This document shows positions 1 to 6,926 of a stretch of DNA of 34,240 nt, piece after piece. Positions within the stretch are counted from its first letter, which is position 1, and each line of letters starts with the position of its first letter. Source of the DNA: an uncultured Candidatus Melainabacteria bacterium (GTDB lineage Bacteria > Cyanobacteriota > Vampirovibrionia > Gastranaerophilales > Gastranaerophilaceae). The notes under the pieces were generated by a model. It searched no databases and had not been told where the DNA came from. It was given only the letters and a program-made list of their open reading frames with translations. The translations under genes were made by a program, and so were the position numbers. The stretch is from positions 1 to 34,240 of the forward strand of contig CAKVIN010000023.1 of assembly GCA_934754425.1 (NCBI GenBank), in the 5' to 3' direction.

Positions 1-3
1 CAT

Positions 4-76
4 GCGTCCTTAGTTCAGTTGGTAGAACGTCGGTCTCCAAAACCGGATGTCGAGGGTTCGAGTCCTTCAGGGCGCG
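4..76 (+). tRNA. trnW: tRNA-Trp (anticodon CCA)
   Basis: A full cloverleaf is readable. The 7-bp acceptor stem pairs bases 4-10 with 69-75 (one G-U), the D arm has GTTC/GAAC, the anticodon loop CTCCAAA carries CCA, and the T arm contains GGTTCGAGTCC. The discriminator base is G76, as expected for bacterial tRNA-Trp, and CCA is not encoded. A tRNA-Trp directly upstream of secE-nusG is a classic bacterial arrangement. Confidence 0.96.
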
Positions 77-104
77 AATTATTAAAATATATAGGTTATT
101 AAAA

Positions 105-305
105 ATGAACGATACTTTTGAAACGGCAAAGAAAAATATCATTACATATTTTAAAGGTGTTAGAACTGAGTTTGGAAAAATAACTTGGCCGGAAAAGAAT
201 CAAGTTATTGTAGAAACATCCTTTGTTGTTGCGATTGTTTTTATATTTACTGTTTTTATTTATGCTGTAGATATAATATTCAATGCATTGTTATCTAAGT
301 TTTAA
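105..305 (+). CDS. secE: Preprotein translocase subunit SecE
   Basis: A 66-residue protein of the short single-span SecE type. SecE clamps SecY in the SecYEG inner-membrane channel. Visible are the conserved amphipathic segment GVRTEFGKITWPEKNQ (about residues 18-33), including the KITWP signature, then one hydrophobic helix (about 36-60). The Shine-Dalgarno sequence is weak. The gene lies 28 bp after tRNA-Trp and 17 bp before nusG, the usual bacterial order, so co-transcription is likely. Confidence 0.95.
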   Translation: MNDTFETAKKNIITYFKGVRTEFGKITWPEKNQVIVETSFVVAIVFIFTVFIYAVDIIFNALLSKF

Positions 306-322
306 TTTGAAGGGTAAGAATA

Positions 323-934
323 ATGACTGAAAAAGATGAAAACATTATAAACGAAGAATATACTGAAGATGCTCAAGAATTTGAAGCTCAAAAGTCTTCT
401 GAGAAAAAGAGCCAAAAGCGTTGGTATATTGTTCACACTTATTCCGGTTACGAAAACAAGGTTAAAAGTAACTTAGAAAAACGTATCGAATATATGAATA
501 TGGGTGATAAAATTTTTAGAGTAGAAGTTCCTCAAAAAACTGTTACCCAAATTAAAGGTGGTAGAAAGCAAGAAAGAGAAGAAAAAATCTTCCCTGGCTA
601 TGTATTAGTAGAAATGATTATGGATGAAGATAGCTGGTATGTTGTTAGACATACAGCTGGCGTTACAAAATTCGTTGGTTCTGCTAAAAAACCTATACCT
701 GCAAAAGATAGTGAAATCAAAAAGATTATTCATAGATCAACAGCACAAACTCAAAAAATTGAAATGGACGTTAAAGTTGGTGAAAAAGTTAGAATTACTT
801 CTGGTCCGTTTGCAGAGTTTGTTGGTGATATTACAGAAGTTTATCCGGATAAGGCTAAACTTAGAGCAATGGTTTCTATATTTGGTCGTGAAACTCCGGT
901 TGAGTTGGAATACAAACAAATTCAAAAGTTATAG
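323..934 (+). CDS. nusG: Transcription termination/antitermination factor NusG
   Basis: A 203-residue NusG. The family binds RNA polymerase through its NGN domain and Rho or ribosomal S10 through its KOW domain. The NGN domain starts at RWYIVHTYSGYENKV (about residue 33) and contains EEKIFPGYVLVEM and the RHTAGVTKFVG region. The KOW domain follows (GEKVRITSGPFAEFVGDI, about 155-172). About 30 acidic, low-complexity residues precede the NGN core, an extension many NusG proteins lack. The start follows an AAGGG Shine-Dalgarno. It lies between secE and rplK in the canonical order. Confidence 0.96.
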   Translation: MTEKDENIINEEYTEDAQEFEAQKSSEKKSQKRWYIVHTYSGYENKVKSNLEKRIEYMNMGDKIFRVEVPQKTVTQIKGGRKQEREEKIFPGYVLVEMIMDEDSWYVVRHTAGVTKFVGSAKKPIPAKDSEIKKIIHRSTAQTQKIEMDVKVGEKVRITSGPFAEFVGDITEVYPDKAKLRAMVSIFGRETPVELEYKQIQKL

Positions 935-952
935 AATAACGAGCCTCGCACG

Positions 953-986
953 TTCCCTTTCCATAGGGAAGGGTTAGAGTGAAGGC
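953..986 (+). repeat. Short GC-rich hairpin repeat, copy 1
   Basis: A TTCCCT/AGGGAA hairpin (953-958 with 965-970) is followed by GGGTTAGAGTG. A related sequence lies at 4580-4613 and matches at about 25 of 34 positions by eye. Here it sits in the nusG-rplK spacer, upstream of the L1-type hairpin. It may be a dispersed repeat or part of the structured rplK leader. Confidence 0.4.
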
Positions 987-1017
987 AAGCCCGTAAGGGG
1001 TTTAATTATACAAACAA

Positions 1018-1049
1018 CGTGGAAGGGGATGCCCCCCGTTAGTACCACG
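1018..1049 (+). promoter_or_regulatory. Probable ribosomal protein L1 binding site in the rplK leader
   Basis: CGTGG (1018-1022) pairs with CCACG (1045-1049). Inside are AAGGGG, a short loop, CCCC and an asymmetric GTTAGTA strand. L1 is known to autoregulate the L11 operon by binding mRNA that imitates its 23S rRNA site, which has GTGG-AGG ... CC-TACCAC features; this element has the same layout. It ends just before the rplK Shine-Dalgarno (AAAGGAG), so L1 binding could block rplK initiation. A second copy lies at 1541-1573. Confidence 0.7.
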
Positions 1050-1062
1050 AAAGGAGAACAAA

Positions 1063-1494
1063 ATGGCAAAAAAAGTAGTAGGAAAGATTAAACTGCAAAT
1101 TCAAGCAGGTAAAGCAAATCCATCACCTCCAGTTGGTCCGGCTTTAGGTCAACACGGTGTTAATATCATGGATTTCTGCAAACAGTTCAACGCTAGAACT
1201 GAATCTCAAGCAGGTTATATTATCCCTGTTATTATTGATGTATACGAAGACAGAAGCTTCACATTTGTAATCAAATCACCTCCAGCTCCTGTTTTGATTA
1301 AGAAGGCATTAAATATTCCAAAAGGTTCTGCTGTTCCTAACAAAACAAAAGTTGGTGAAATTACAAGAGCTCAATTAGAAGAAATTGCTAAAATCAAAAT
1401 GAACGATTTGAACGCAACTTCTATGGATGCTGCTGTAAATATGATTAAAGGCTCTTGCAGAGCTATGGGTGTTACTGTTAAAGAAGAAGCGTAG
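1063..1494 (+). CDS. rplK: 50S ribosomal protein L11
   Basis: A 143-residue L11 of normal length. L11 binds the GTPase-associated region of 23S rRNA. The N-terminal signature (KIKLQIQAGKANPSPPVGPA, then LGQHGVNIMDFCKQFN) and the C-terminal rRNA-binding domain (MNDLNATSMDAAVNMIKGSC, then RAMGV) are intact. The start is preceded by a strong AAAGGAG. The codons favour C- and T-ending forms typical of highly expressed genes here. It forms a pair with rplA, and both genes carry an L1-type hairpin upstream. Confidence 0.98.
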   Translation: MAKKVVGKIKLQIQAGKANPSPPVGPALGQHGVNIMDFCKQFNARTESQAGYIIPVIIDVYEDRSFTFVIKSPPAPVLIKKALNIPKGSAVPNKTKVGEITRAQLEEIAKIKMNDLNATSMDAAVNMIKGSCRAMGVTVKEEA

Positions 1495-1508
1495 GTTTTC
1501 ACACCCGA

Positions 1509-1528
1509 CCTTCATATTATTATGAAGG
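1509..1528 (+). other. Stem-loop between rplK and rplA
   Basis: A perfect 8-bp stem (CCTTCATA with TATGAAGG) closes a TTAT loop 14 bases after the rplK stop. It has no T-run, so it is not an intrinsic terminator. It may be an mRNA-stability or processing element beside the L1-type site that follows. Confidence 0.5.
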
Positions 1529-1540
1529 ACAAAGAGATAA

Positions 1541-1573
1541 TATGGAAGGATTGAAAAATCCGTTAACACCATG
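1541..1573 (+). promoter_or_regulatory. Second probable L1 binding site, in front of rplA
   Basis: ATGG (1542-1545) pairs with CCAT (1569-1572). It encloses AAGGATT, GAAA, AATCC and then GTTAACA. The layout GG-AAGG-hairpin-CC-GTTAnnA-CC is the same as at 1018-1049, but the outer pairs differ (CGTGG/CCACG there, ATGG/CCAT here) and still match, which is compensatory change supporting a real RNA structure. The rplA Shine-Dalgarno AAAGGA follows immediately. Confidence 0.62.
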
Positions 1574-1587
1574 AAAGGATAAGAATA

Positions 1588-2313
1588 ATGTCAAAAATAA
1601 CTAAAAAACAAAAGAAGCTTCAAGAATTGTTAGCTGGTTTTGAACAACCTGCTACAGGTCGTGATGCTCTTACTAAATTACAAGAAGTATCTAAAGAAGT
1701 AGCTAAATTCAATGAAACTGTTGAATGCCACATGAGATTAGGTATTGAAGTAAAACACGCTGAACAACAAATCAGATCAACTGTTGTTTTACCAGCAGGT
1801 TTAGGTAAAGAAGTTCGTGTTTGCGTTATCGCTAAAGGACCAAAAGTAAACGAAGCAAAAGATGCAGGCGCTGATTTCTACGGTACTGAAGAAATTATCG
1901 ACAAAATCGCTGGCGGTTGGTTTGAATTTGATACATTAATTGCAACTCCTGACTGTATGGGTATGTTGGGTAAATTAGGTAGAGTTTTAGGTCCTAAAGG
2001 CTTGATGCCAAACCCTAAAACTGGTACTGTTACTCTTGATATCGCAAAAGCAGTTAAGGATGCAAAAGCTGGTAAAGTTGAATTCAGAGCTGATAAGCAA
2101 GGTATGATTCACTGTCCTATCGGTAAAGTTCAATTTAACCACGAAGATTTAGTTAAGAACTACGGAACATTGGTTGATGCAGTTCTTAGAGCAAAACCAT
2201 CTGCTGCTAAAGGTACTTATGTTAAGTCAATTTACTTGACAACAACAATGGGACCTAGCATTAAGATAGATTCAAAGAATCTTCAAGCAGAAGTTAAAGA
2301 AATTGTTGGTTGA
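1588..2313 (+). CDS. rplA: 50S ribosomal protein L1
   Basis: A 241-residue L1. In the family L1 binds the 23S rRNA L1 stalk and acts as translational repressor of its own operon. Visible are the VVLPAGLGKEVRVCVIAKG segment, the conserved GPKGLMPNPKTGTVT motif, the KAGKVEFRADKQGMIHCPIG block and the C-terminal KGTYVKSIYLTTTMGPSIKI. The start has an AAAGGA Shine-Dalgarno next to the second L1-type hairpin. A terminator follows, and rplJ-rplL are not downstream as they are in many bacteria. Confidence 0.98.
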   Translation: MSKITKKQKKLQELLAGFEQPATGRDALTKLQEVSKEVAKFNETVECHMRLGIEVKHAEQQIRSTVVLPAGLGKEVRVCVIAKGPKVNEAKDAGADFYGTEEIIDKIAGGWFEFDTLIATPDCMGMLGKLGRVLGPKGLMPNPKTGTVTLDIAKAVKDAKAGKVEFRADKQGMIHCPIGKVQFNHEDLVKNYGTLVDAVLRAKPSAAKGTYVKSIYLTTTMGPSIKIDSKNLQAEVKEIVG

Positions 2314-2320
2314 TATTTGT

Positions 2321-2349
2321 GGCTAACCGATTCGGTTAGCCTTTTTTTT
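2321..2349 (+). terminator. Intrinsic terminator after rplA
   Basis: A 9-bp stem GGCTAACCG/CGGTTAGCC with an ATT loop is followed directly by eight T. It lies 7 bp past the rplA stop and ends the secE-nusG-rplK-rplA transcript. Confidence 0.93.
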
Positions 2350-2704
2350 GTGCTACGCACGTAGATAAATGGTCGGCTACTTGGTAGAAATGATAAGATT
2401 GTTTAAACACTACCGACTCCGTCTCTAAGTGTGATTACTAATTTGGTGCTAATTCTTGTGCTACGCACGTAGACAAATGGTCGGCTGCTTGGTGAAAATG
2501 ATAAGATTGTATATAATCTACTAGCTTTGCCTCTAAGTGTGATTACTAATTTGGTGCTACGCATGTAGGTATTTGGTCGGCTTCTTGGTAAAAATGATAA
2601 GATTGTATATAATCTACTAGCTTCGCCTCTAAGTGTGATTACTAACTTGGTGCTACGCACGTAGACAAATGGTCGGCTGTTTGGTAGAAATGATAAGATT
2701 GTTT
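2350..2704. repeat. Tandem array of a 96-bp intergenic repeat (four units)
   Basis: Units begin with GTGCTACGCACGTAG (or a close variant) at 2350, 2458, 2554 and 2650. Spacing is 108, 96 and 96 bp; the first unit has 12 extra bases and the fourth is truncated. Each unit has a CTACG/CGTAG palindromic start, a GGTCGGCT block, GATAAGATTGT, a CTAGCT..GCCTC block and CTAAGTGTGATTACTAA. Related sequence recurs at 4375-4500 and, inverted, at 14701-14902. No gene is visible within the array. Confidence 0.88.
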
Positions 2705-2711
2705 AAATTTG

Positions 2712-2754
2712 TATAAAAATAAGCAAGTACATGATGTACTTGCTTATTTTTATA
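2712..2754 (-). terminator. Long perfect stem-loop terminator after the prepilin gene
   Basis: A perfect 20-bp inverted repeat (2712-2731 with 2735-2754) has a 3-base loop. The stem runs from A-rich to G/C-containing to T-rich, so it can act on either strand. It lies 13 bp past the stop of the minus-strand prepilin gene and also separates that gene from the repeat array. Confidence 0.8.
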
Positions 2755-2767
2755 AAGTTGATTTATT

Positions 2768-3460
2768 TTACTTAGTACCACTATTTGTACTAGATGGTTT
2801 TTCAGCTTGACAAGACTTATTATTTTTAAATGTTTTGGAGTTTGTAACCCAATTATCATCATATATTAACCATAAACATTCATCGTACTCAGCTGGGAAT
2901 ACGTAACCTAATTCTGTTATAACAAAATCATATTGCTTTTGAGTATCTTTTGGTAAACCGGTAACTTTAGGTTCAAATGCAACTTTTATTGCCGGTAAAC
3001 CTGTTTTTCTAGCATCTAGCACATCTTTATGGGCGCCTTTCCAAGCTGTTAAGTCATCAGCTTCTACTTTAATTCTTGTGCCATCTTTTAGTAATGCGTA
3101 GTCAGCTATTTCGTATGTAGATTCATTTTTACTATCTTTTTTCGTACCGTCTTCTTTTTGTAATTCTTTTATCATAAAAATTTCTGATATAAAATCTTGT
3201 ATTATACTATCTTTAACTTTTGTTGTAGCAGTAGATGTTCCGGTAGTTCTCGTAGTTACTCCTATAAATGAATCATTTGCTACAACATAAGCTCTAGCAG
3301 AATCCTCTGTTGTTGACATAAATTTTGATAATTTTACACCCACTGTTTTGTATTGATAGCTTGACATTACTGATGGTAATGTGATTGCTGCTACAATACC
3401 GATGATGCTCAAAGTAATTAATACTTCAGCCAAAGTAAAGCCCATTTTGATTTTTTTCAT
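2768..3460 (-). CDS. Type IV pilin-like / pseudopilin protein
   Basis: A 230-residue prepilin. After a 6-residue basic leader (MKKIKM), G-FTLAE gives the class III signal cleaved by a prepilin peptidase, with Glu5 of the mature protein, then the hydrophobic helix VLITLSIIGIVAAITLPSV. The C-terminal part is a soluble domain with a Cys pair (CLWLIYDD and KSC near the end) that could form a disulphide loop. The start at 3460 has AAAGGA 6 bases upstream; an ATG at 3466 overlaps that spacing and is less likely. It could be a pilus or type II secretion-like minor subunit. No assembly genes are nearby, so it may be a standalone prepilin as in Gastranaerophilales. Confidence 0.85.
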   Translation of the reverse strand: MKKIKMGFTLAEVLITLSIIGIVAAITLPSVMSSYQYKTVGVKLSKFMSTTEDSARAYVVANDSFIGVTTRTTGTSTATTKVKDSIIQDFISEIFMIKELQKEDGTKKDSKNESTYEIADYALLKDGTRIKVEADDLTAWKGAHKDVLDARKTGLPAIKVAFEPKVTGLPKDTQKQYDFVITELGYVFPAEYDECLWLIYDDNWVTNSKTFKNNKSCQAEKPSSTNSGTK

Positions 3461-3515
3461 GTTCATTCCTTTCTTCTTTTTTAAATAATTAGCATAAAAC
3501 AAACCAGATATACTT

Positions 3516-3544
3516 AGTATATATCATGTCTATATATTTGTCAA
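3516..3544 (-). promoter_or_regulatory. Sigma70-type promoter of the prepilin gene
   Basis: On the minus strand TTGACA (3544-3539), a 17-base spacer and TATACT (3521-3516) make a near-consensus promoter. Transcription would start near 3509, about 50 bases before the chosen start codon. Confidence 0.78.
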
Positions 3545-3576
3545 TCGTACTGTTAAGTTTTTATAACTTTGTTAAT

Positions 3577-3603
3577 GTAATGTATTAAATTATATCACAT
3601 TAC
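3577..3603. promoter_or_regulatory. Inverted repeat, possible operator
   Basis: GTAATGT (3577-3583) and ACATTAC (3597-3603) form a perfect 7-bp dyad with a 13-base centre. It lies in the AT-rich spacer between the divergent prepilin and XRE-regulator genes. It could bind the adjacent regulator. The rest of the spacer is AT-rich and shows no gene. Confidence 0.4.
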
Positions 3604-3727
3604 TTAATCTAATTCAATATATTTTTAATTAAGATTTAATGCAATAAATTAATTATATTCAAAAATTTAATTGGTTGCATAGTGGAGAGATTGAAACTTA
3701 AAGTATATCCTATTGTTGGAGGGCTTT

Positions 3728-4054
3728 ATGAGTTCTATAAAAACAAAATTAGGTAAAAGAATCAGAGAAATTCGTAAATGTAAAAATCTTACTCAAGAAC
3801 AATTGTCTGAATTGATTGGTATTGAACCACCAAATTTGTCTAAAATTGAATGTGGAATGCATTTCCCTTCCCCTGAAAAAATAGAACGTATTGCTTGTGT
3901 ATTAGGATGTGAAATTGTAGAATTGTTTGATTTTGGGCATTATAACAGTCGTCAGGAATTGATTGATTATATTGTTGATATGGTAGAGTCATGCGAACAA
4001 AATCAATTGGAGTTAATTTATAAATTTATTTATAATTTAAAACTTTATAAATAA
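3728..4054 (+). CDS. XRE-family helix-turn-helix transcriptional regulator
   Basis: A 108-residue protein. Residues about 8-62 form a Cro/CI-type HTH: LGKRIREIRKCKNLTQEQLS, then IGIEPPNLSKIECG, then PSPEKIERIACVLGCEIVEL. Proteins of this family bind operator DNA as dimers. The tail (residues about 70-108) is predicted helical and may dimerise. The ATG at 3728 is chosen because GGAGGG precedes it by 4 bases; a TTG at 3713 would lie upstream of that Shine-Dalgarno. It is divergent from the prepilin gene, so it may regulate it, but this is context only. Confidence 0.88.
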   Translation: MSSIKTKLGKRIREIRKCKNLTQEQLSELIGIEPPNLSKIECGMHFPSPEKIERIACVLGCEIVELFDFGHYNSRQELIDYIVDMVESCEQNQLELIYKFIYNLKLYK

Positions 4055-4096
4055 CTGATTTATGTTAAAATAGTTTTGTTATAAGGAGATATTTTT

Positions 4097-4375
4097 ATGA
4101 AAATTAGAGCAAGTCATATTCTTGTTGAAACAAAAGAACAAGCTGAAAATTTATTATTAGATATTAAAAACGGAGTGGCGTTTGAAGATTTAGCTAAACA
4201 GTATTCTAAATGTCCATCTGGACGTGATGGTGGTGATTTAAGATGGTTTGGTAAAGGGATGATGGTTAAACCGTTTGAAGATGCAGCTTTTGCGCTTAAA
4301 AAAGGTGAAATTTCAGAACCTGTAGAAACTCAATTCGGCTGGCACTTAATCAAACTAACTGACATCGACGAATAG
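4097..4375 (+). CDS. ppiC: Parvulin-type peptidyl-prolyl cis-trans isomerase
   Basis: A 92-residue single-domain parvulin, close to the 93 residues of E. coli PpiC. The fold markers are RASHILVETKEQAENLL at the N-terminus, FEDLAKQYSKCPSGRDGGDL, WFGKGMMVKPFEDAAFALKKG and the C-terminal VETQFGWHLIKL. There is no signal peptide, so it should act in the cytoplasm on prolyl bonds. AAGGAG precedes the ATG. A copy of the GTGCTACG repeat starts exactly at the last base of its TAG stop codon. Confidence 0.93.
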   Translation: MKIRASHILVETKEQAENLLLDIKNGVAFEDLAKQYSKCPSGRDGGDLRWFGKGMMVKPFEDAAFALKKGEISEPVETQFGWHLIKLTDIDE

Positions 4376-4500
4376 TGCTACGGTACTATGTACGTAGCTA
4401 TAATGTCGGTTGACATTTGTGGAGGCTACTAATTTGTATAAATATTACTCGTCAACCTCAATGATAAACTTACAAGTTGCACGTAGACATTGGGTTGGCT
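4375..4500. repeat. Dispersed intergenic repeat, single diverged copy
   Basis: It starts GTGCTACGG and continues with ATAATGTCGGTTGACATT, AATTTGTATAAAT, GTCAACCTCAATGA and GCACGTAGACATTGGGTTGGCT. Nearly every block reappears in the same order in the reverse complement of 14701-14902, and the ends resemble the 2350-2704 array. The first base is the G of the ppiC stop codon. The rest of the spacer (4501-4685) has a GTTGAAAGTGGAAAGTGG stretch and the repeat at 4580, and no gene. Confidence 0.8.
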
Positions 4501-4579
4501 TTCATAAGTTGAAAGTGGAAAGTGGAAAATTGAAAGTTGTTTTAAAATAATCGGTAGTTGCAACTACAAGTTTGGCGCA

Positions 4580-4613
4580 TTCCCTCTCACCAGGGGAGGG
4601 TTAGGGTGGGGGG
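4580..4613 (+). repeat. Short GC-rich hairpin repeat, copy 2
   Basis: TTCCCTCTCACCAGGGGAGG and the following TTAGGGTGGG form a short GC-rich block that is unusual in this AT-rich setting. It matches 953-986 at about 25 of 34 positions, including the TTCCCT..AGGG pairing and GGGTTAG. Here it lies in non-coding sequence upstream of the M24 peptidase gene. Confidence 0.45.
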
Positions 4614-4685
4614 ATCAACAAGAGAACTTAGAAATTTGTGTTGAGGCTTCTTGTTGTTGGTATAACTTTTTTAGAGGTTCAATTT

Positions 4686-6179
4686 ATGTATAAAAATATT
4701 TTAAATAAACTTAATTTAGATTACTTACTTGTTTGTTGTACGAATGAGTATTTGGTTGAGTATCCTGCTTTAGTTGAAAATGCACGTTATACTTTAACAG
4801 GTTTTTCAGGTTCAACAGGAGATGCGCTGCTTACAAAAGATAAAATCTATTTATTTGTTGACGGTAGATATCATACGCAAGCTGATAATGAAGTTAATTC
4901 TGATGTCACAGTTGTTAAATTACAATTAGGTCAAAAACAGGATGATGAAATCAAAAAGCTAATTGAACCGGATAAAATACTTGGTATTGTAGCTAAAAAA
5001 GTCTCTCAAAAACGACTTGAAAGTTTTAATGATTTTAATGTCGTTTTACTTGATTCTGACCCGATTAATGATTTCACAGAAGAGCATAAACCCGACAATT
5101 ATGTACAAGCGACAGTTCCTGTATCTTATAAACCGGACAAAACAACTTTCGTAACTAATCTTGAAGAAGTTTCGTATCTTACAGGAAAAAGAGATTTCTC
5201 TAAAGATTGTTCTTCCAAAATCTGGGCAAAATTGTTGGTGTTTCCTGATGGTACTCAACAATTGTTTACAGACCCAAATGAATACATAAAAACGATTAGC
5301 GAATATGATGGTGAACTTATTGTTGATAAATCAAGTATAAATGCTTATGATTACAGATTTATAAAGAAACCTGTTCATGAACCTTCAAAAATAAAATCGA
5401 TGAAATCCGTAAAATCAGAGGAGGAATTAGAAGCTTATAAAAAAGCTTTTGAATGTACGGATAAGACTATGATGGCTATTCGTGATTTTATTGAAAATAA
5501 CGAGAATCTGTCTGAATATGATATTGCAACACGTTTACGAGAAGAGTTTATTAACTATGGCGCTAAGTCATTAAGCTTTAATTCAATAGTTGCGATTAAT
5601 CAGAATTCAGCGCTTGCGCATTATGCTAAAAATGCAAAAGATGTAATTTTAACAGAAGGTTCACTGGTATTGATTGATTGTGGTGCTTATTATGAAAGTG
5701 GTTTAGCAACTGATATAACAAGAGTATTCGTAAAAGGTGAGCCGAATGAATTACAAAAGACTGTTTATACAACCGTATTGAAGGCTTTTTTGAATAGTTT
5801 TAATTATAGTAATGGCTGTAATTCAATAAATGGTTTAGAAATTGATTCATTAGCTCATTCAATTCTTGATAACAAAATTAACGGCTTTACCTTTGGACAT
5901 GGTTTGGGGCATGGTATTGGGATAAATGTTCATGAAGCTCCTCCAAATCTTTCTCAAAATGAGATTGCAAAAACTCCTATCTTAGATGGTATGACTTTCA
6001 CCATTGAACCGGGGTTGTATAATTCTAAATATTTTGGTATTAGATTGGAAAATTCTTGTTACAAAAAAGATGGAAAAATTCATTCTTTTGTTAAAATGGG
6101 GTATGAAGGTAAATTGATTAATTATGATTTGCTAACTGAACAAGAAAAAACTTGGTTAAAGGATTTTAGAATTTTATGA
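4686..6179 (+). CDS. M24 family Xaa-Pro aminopeptidase
   Basis: A 497-residue metalloaminopeptidase that should release an N-terminal residue before proline. The N-terminal creatinase-like part holds YTLTGFSGSTGDALL and LFVDGRYHTQAD, and a second, shortened one has EVSYLTGKRDF. The C-terminal pita-bread domain has all five dimetal ligands: D331 and D343 (IDCGAYYESGLATDITR), H409 (GHGLGHGIG), E441 (FTIEPGLY) and E455 (IRLENS). The two Asp are 12 apart, against 11 in PepP as I recall it. It is longer than E. coli PepP (441) and shorter than three-domain XPNPEP1. The start at 4686 has AGAGG upstream. Its stop overlaps the next start (ATGA). Confidence 0.9.
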   Translation: MYKNILNKLNLDYLLVCCTNEYLVEYPALVENARYTLTGFSGSTGDALLTKDKIYLFVDGRYHTQADNEVNSDVTVVKLQLGQKQDDEIKKLIEPDKILGIVAKKVSQKRLESFNDFNVVLLDSDPINDFTEEHKPDNYVQATVPVSYKPDKTTFVTNLEEVSYLTGKRDFSKDCSSKIWAKLLVFPDGTQQLFTDPNEYIKTISEYDGELIVDKSSINAYDYRFIKKPVHEPSKIKSMKSVKSEEELEAYKKAFECTDKTMMAIRDFIENNENLSEYDIATRLREEFINYGAKSLSFNSIVAINQNSALAHYAKNAKDVILTEGSLVLIDCGAYYESGLATDITRVFVKGEPNELQKTVYTTVLKAFLNSFNYSNGCNSINGLEIDSLAHSILDNKINGFTFGHGLGHGIGINVHEAPPNLSQNEIAKTPILDGMTFTIEPGLYNSKYFGIRLENSCYKKDGKIHSFVKMGYEGKLINYDLLTEQEKTWLKDFRIL

Positions 6180-6895
6180 AAATTACAAGTGTAAATAATG
6201 ATTTAGTAAAAGAAACAGCTAAACTTCTACAGAGAAAATACCGTAAAGATAAATTTTTGCTAGAAGGTTCAAAATGTATTGAAGAAGCTATTGAATCAGG
6301 TTTAGAGATAGAAAATTTGTTTGTATTGGAAGGCTCAAATGAGTTTAAAGATTTTGAAAATAGAATAGAAACAACTGAAGCCGTTTTATCAAAAATTTCT
6401 TCTACTGAATCTGCACCAAAATCTGTTGCAGTTGCAAAACGATTACATCAAGAATGGTCGGATGCTTATAAAAAAGTAATTCTTTTAGAAAATATCAAAG
6501 ATGCTGGAAATTTAGGTACAATTTTAAGAACGGCTGCAGCATTTAATGTTGATGCTGTTGTTCTTTATGGTGATACTGTTGATTTGTATAATCCAAAATG
6601 TGTTCGCTCATCTGTTGGGAATTTATGGAAAATCCCTGTTTTTGAATTAGATAATTTAGATAGGTTTTCTGATTATGAACGTGTTGCAACGCTTCCAAAA
6701 TCTGAAAAAACTGTTTGGTTAAAAGATTATAAACCTGCAGAAAAATGTTTAATAATGTTTGGCGCAGAATCAACCGGTTTGAGTAATGAATTAAAAGATT
6801 TTGCTACAAAAAATATTACGATTGAAATGTCAGATAAAGTTGAATCTCTTAATTTGAGTGTATCGGTAGCTGTTATTTTATATAAGATGATTTAG
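6176..6895 (+). CDS. SpoU/TrmH-family RNA 2'-O-methyltransferase
   Basis: A 239-residue protein. The N-terminal substrate-binding part (KFLLEGSKCIEEAIESG, about residues 21-42) precedes a SPOUT domain. Its three motifs are KDAGNLGTILRTAAAF, IMFGAESTGLSNEL and VESLNLSVSVAVILY, giving the trefoil-knot SAM site. The family methylates ribose 2'-OH groups of rRNA or tRNA; the specific target cannot be read from sequence. Motif 2 has GAESTGL instead of the common GNEGxGL, though the Glu is kept. It overlaps the M24 gene by 4 bp, implying translational coupling. Confidence 0.88.
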   Translation: MKITSVNNDLVKETAKLLQRKYRKDKFLLEGSKCIEEAIESGLEIENLFVLEGSNEFKDFENRIETTEAVLSKISSTESAPKSVAVAKRLHQEWSDAYKKVILLENIKDAGNLGTILRTAAAFNVDAVVLYGDTVDLYNPKCVRSSVGNLWKIPVFELDNLDRFSDYERVATLPKSEKTVWLKDYKPAEKCLIMFGAESTGLSNELKDFATKNITIEMSDKVESLNLSVSVAVILYKMI

Positions 6896-6914
6896 TTGGC
6901 AAAACTCTTTATGA

Positions 6915-6920
6915 TATAAT
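6915..6920 (+). promoter_or_regulatory. -10 box placed for a leaderless transcript
   Basis: A perfect TATAAT ends six bases before the ATG at 6927, so transcription would begin at or next to the start codon. There is no Shine-Dalgarno between. A -35 box is not clear (TTAGTT at 6892-6897 gives 17-base spacing). Confidence 0.55.
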
Positions 6921-6926
6921 TAATTT

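Noticed and set aside
2403..2660. Minus-strand frame of 85 codons with a repeated 32-residue peptide
   Set aside because: The 96-bp repeat unit is a multiple of three, so an open frame is carried along by chance. No Shine-Dalgarno and no protein-like composition.
2350..2704. CRISPR array
   Set aside because: The whole 96-bp unit is repeated; there are no short repeats with unique spacers and no cas genes.
3690..3699. GATTGAAAC, resembling the end of some CRISPR repeats
   Set aside because: A single occurrence in the XRE leader with no second copy.
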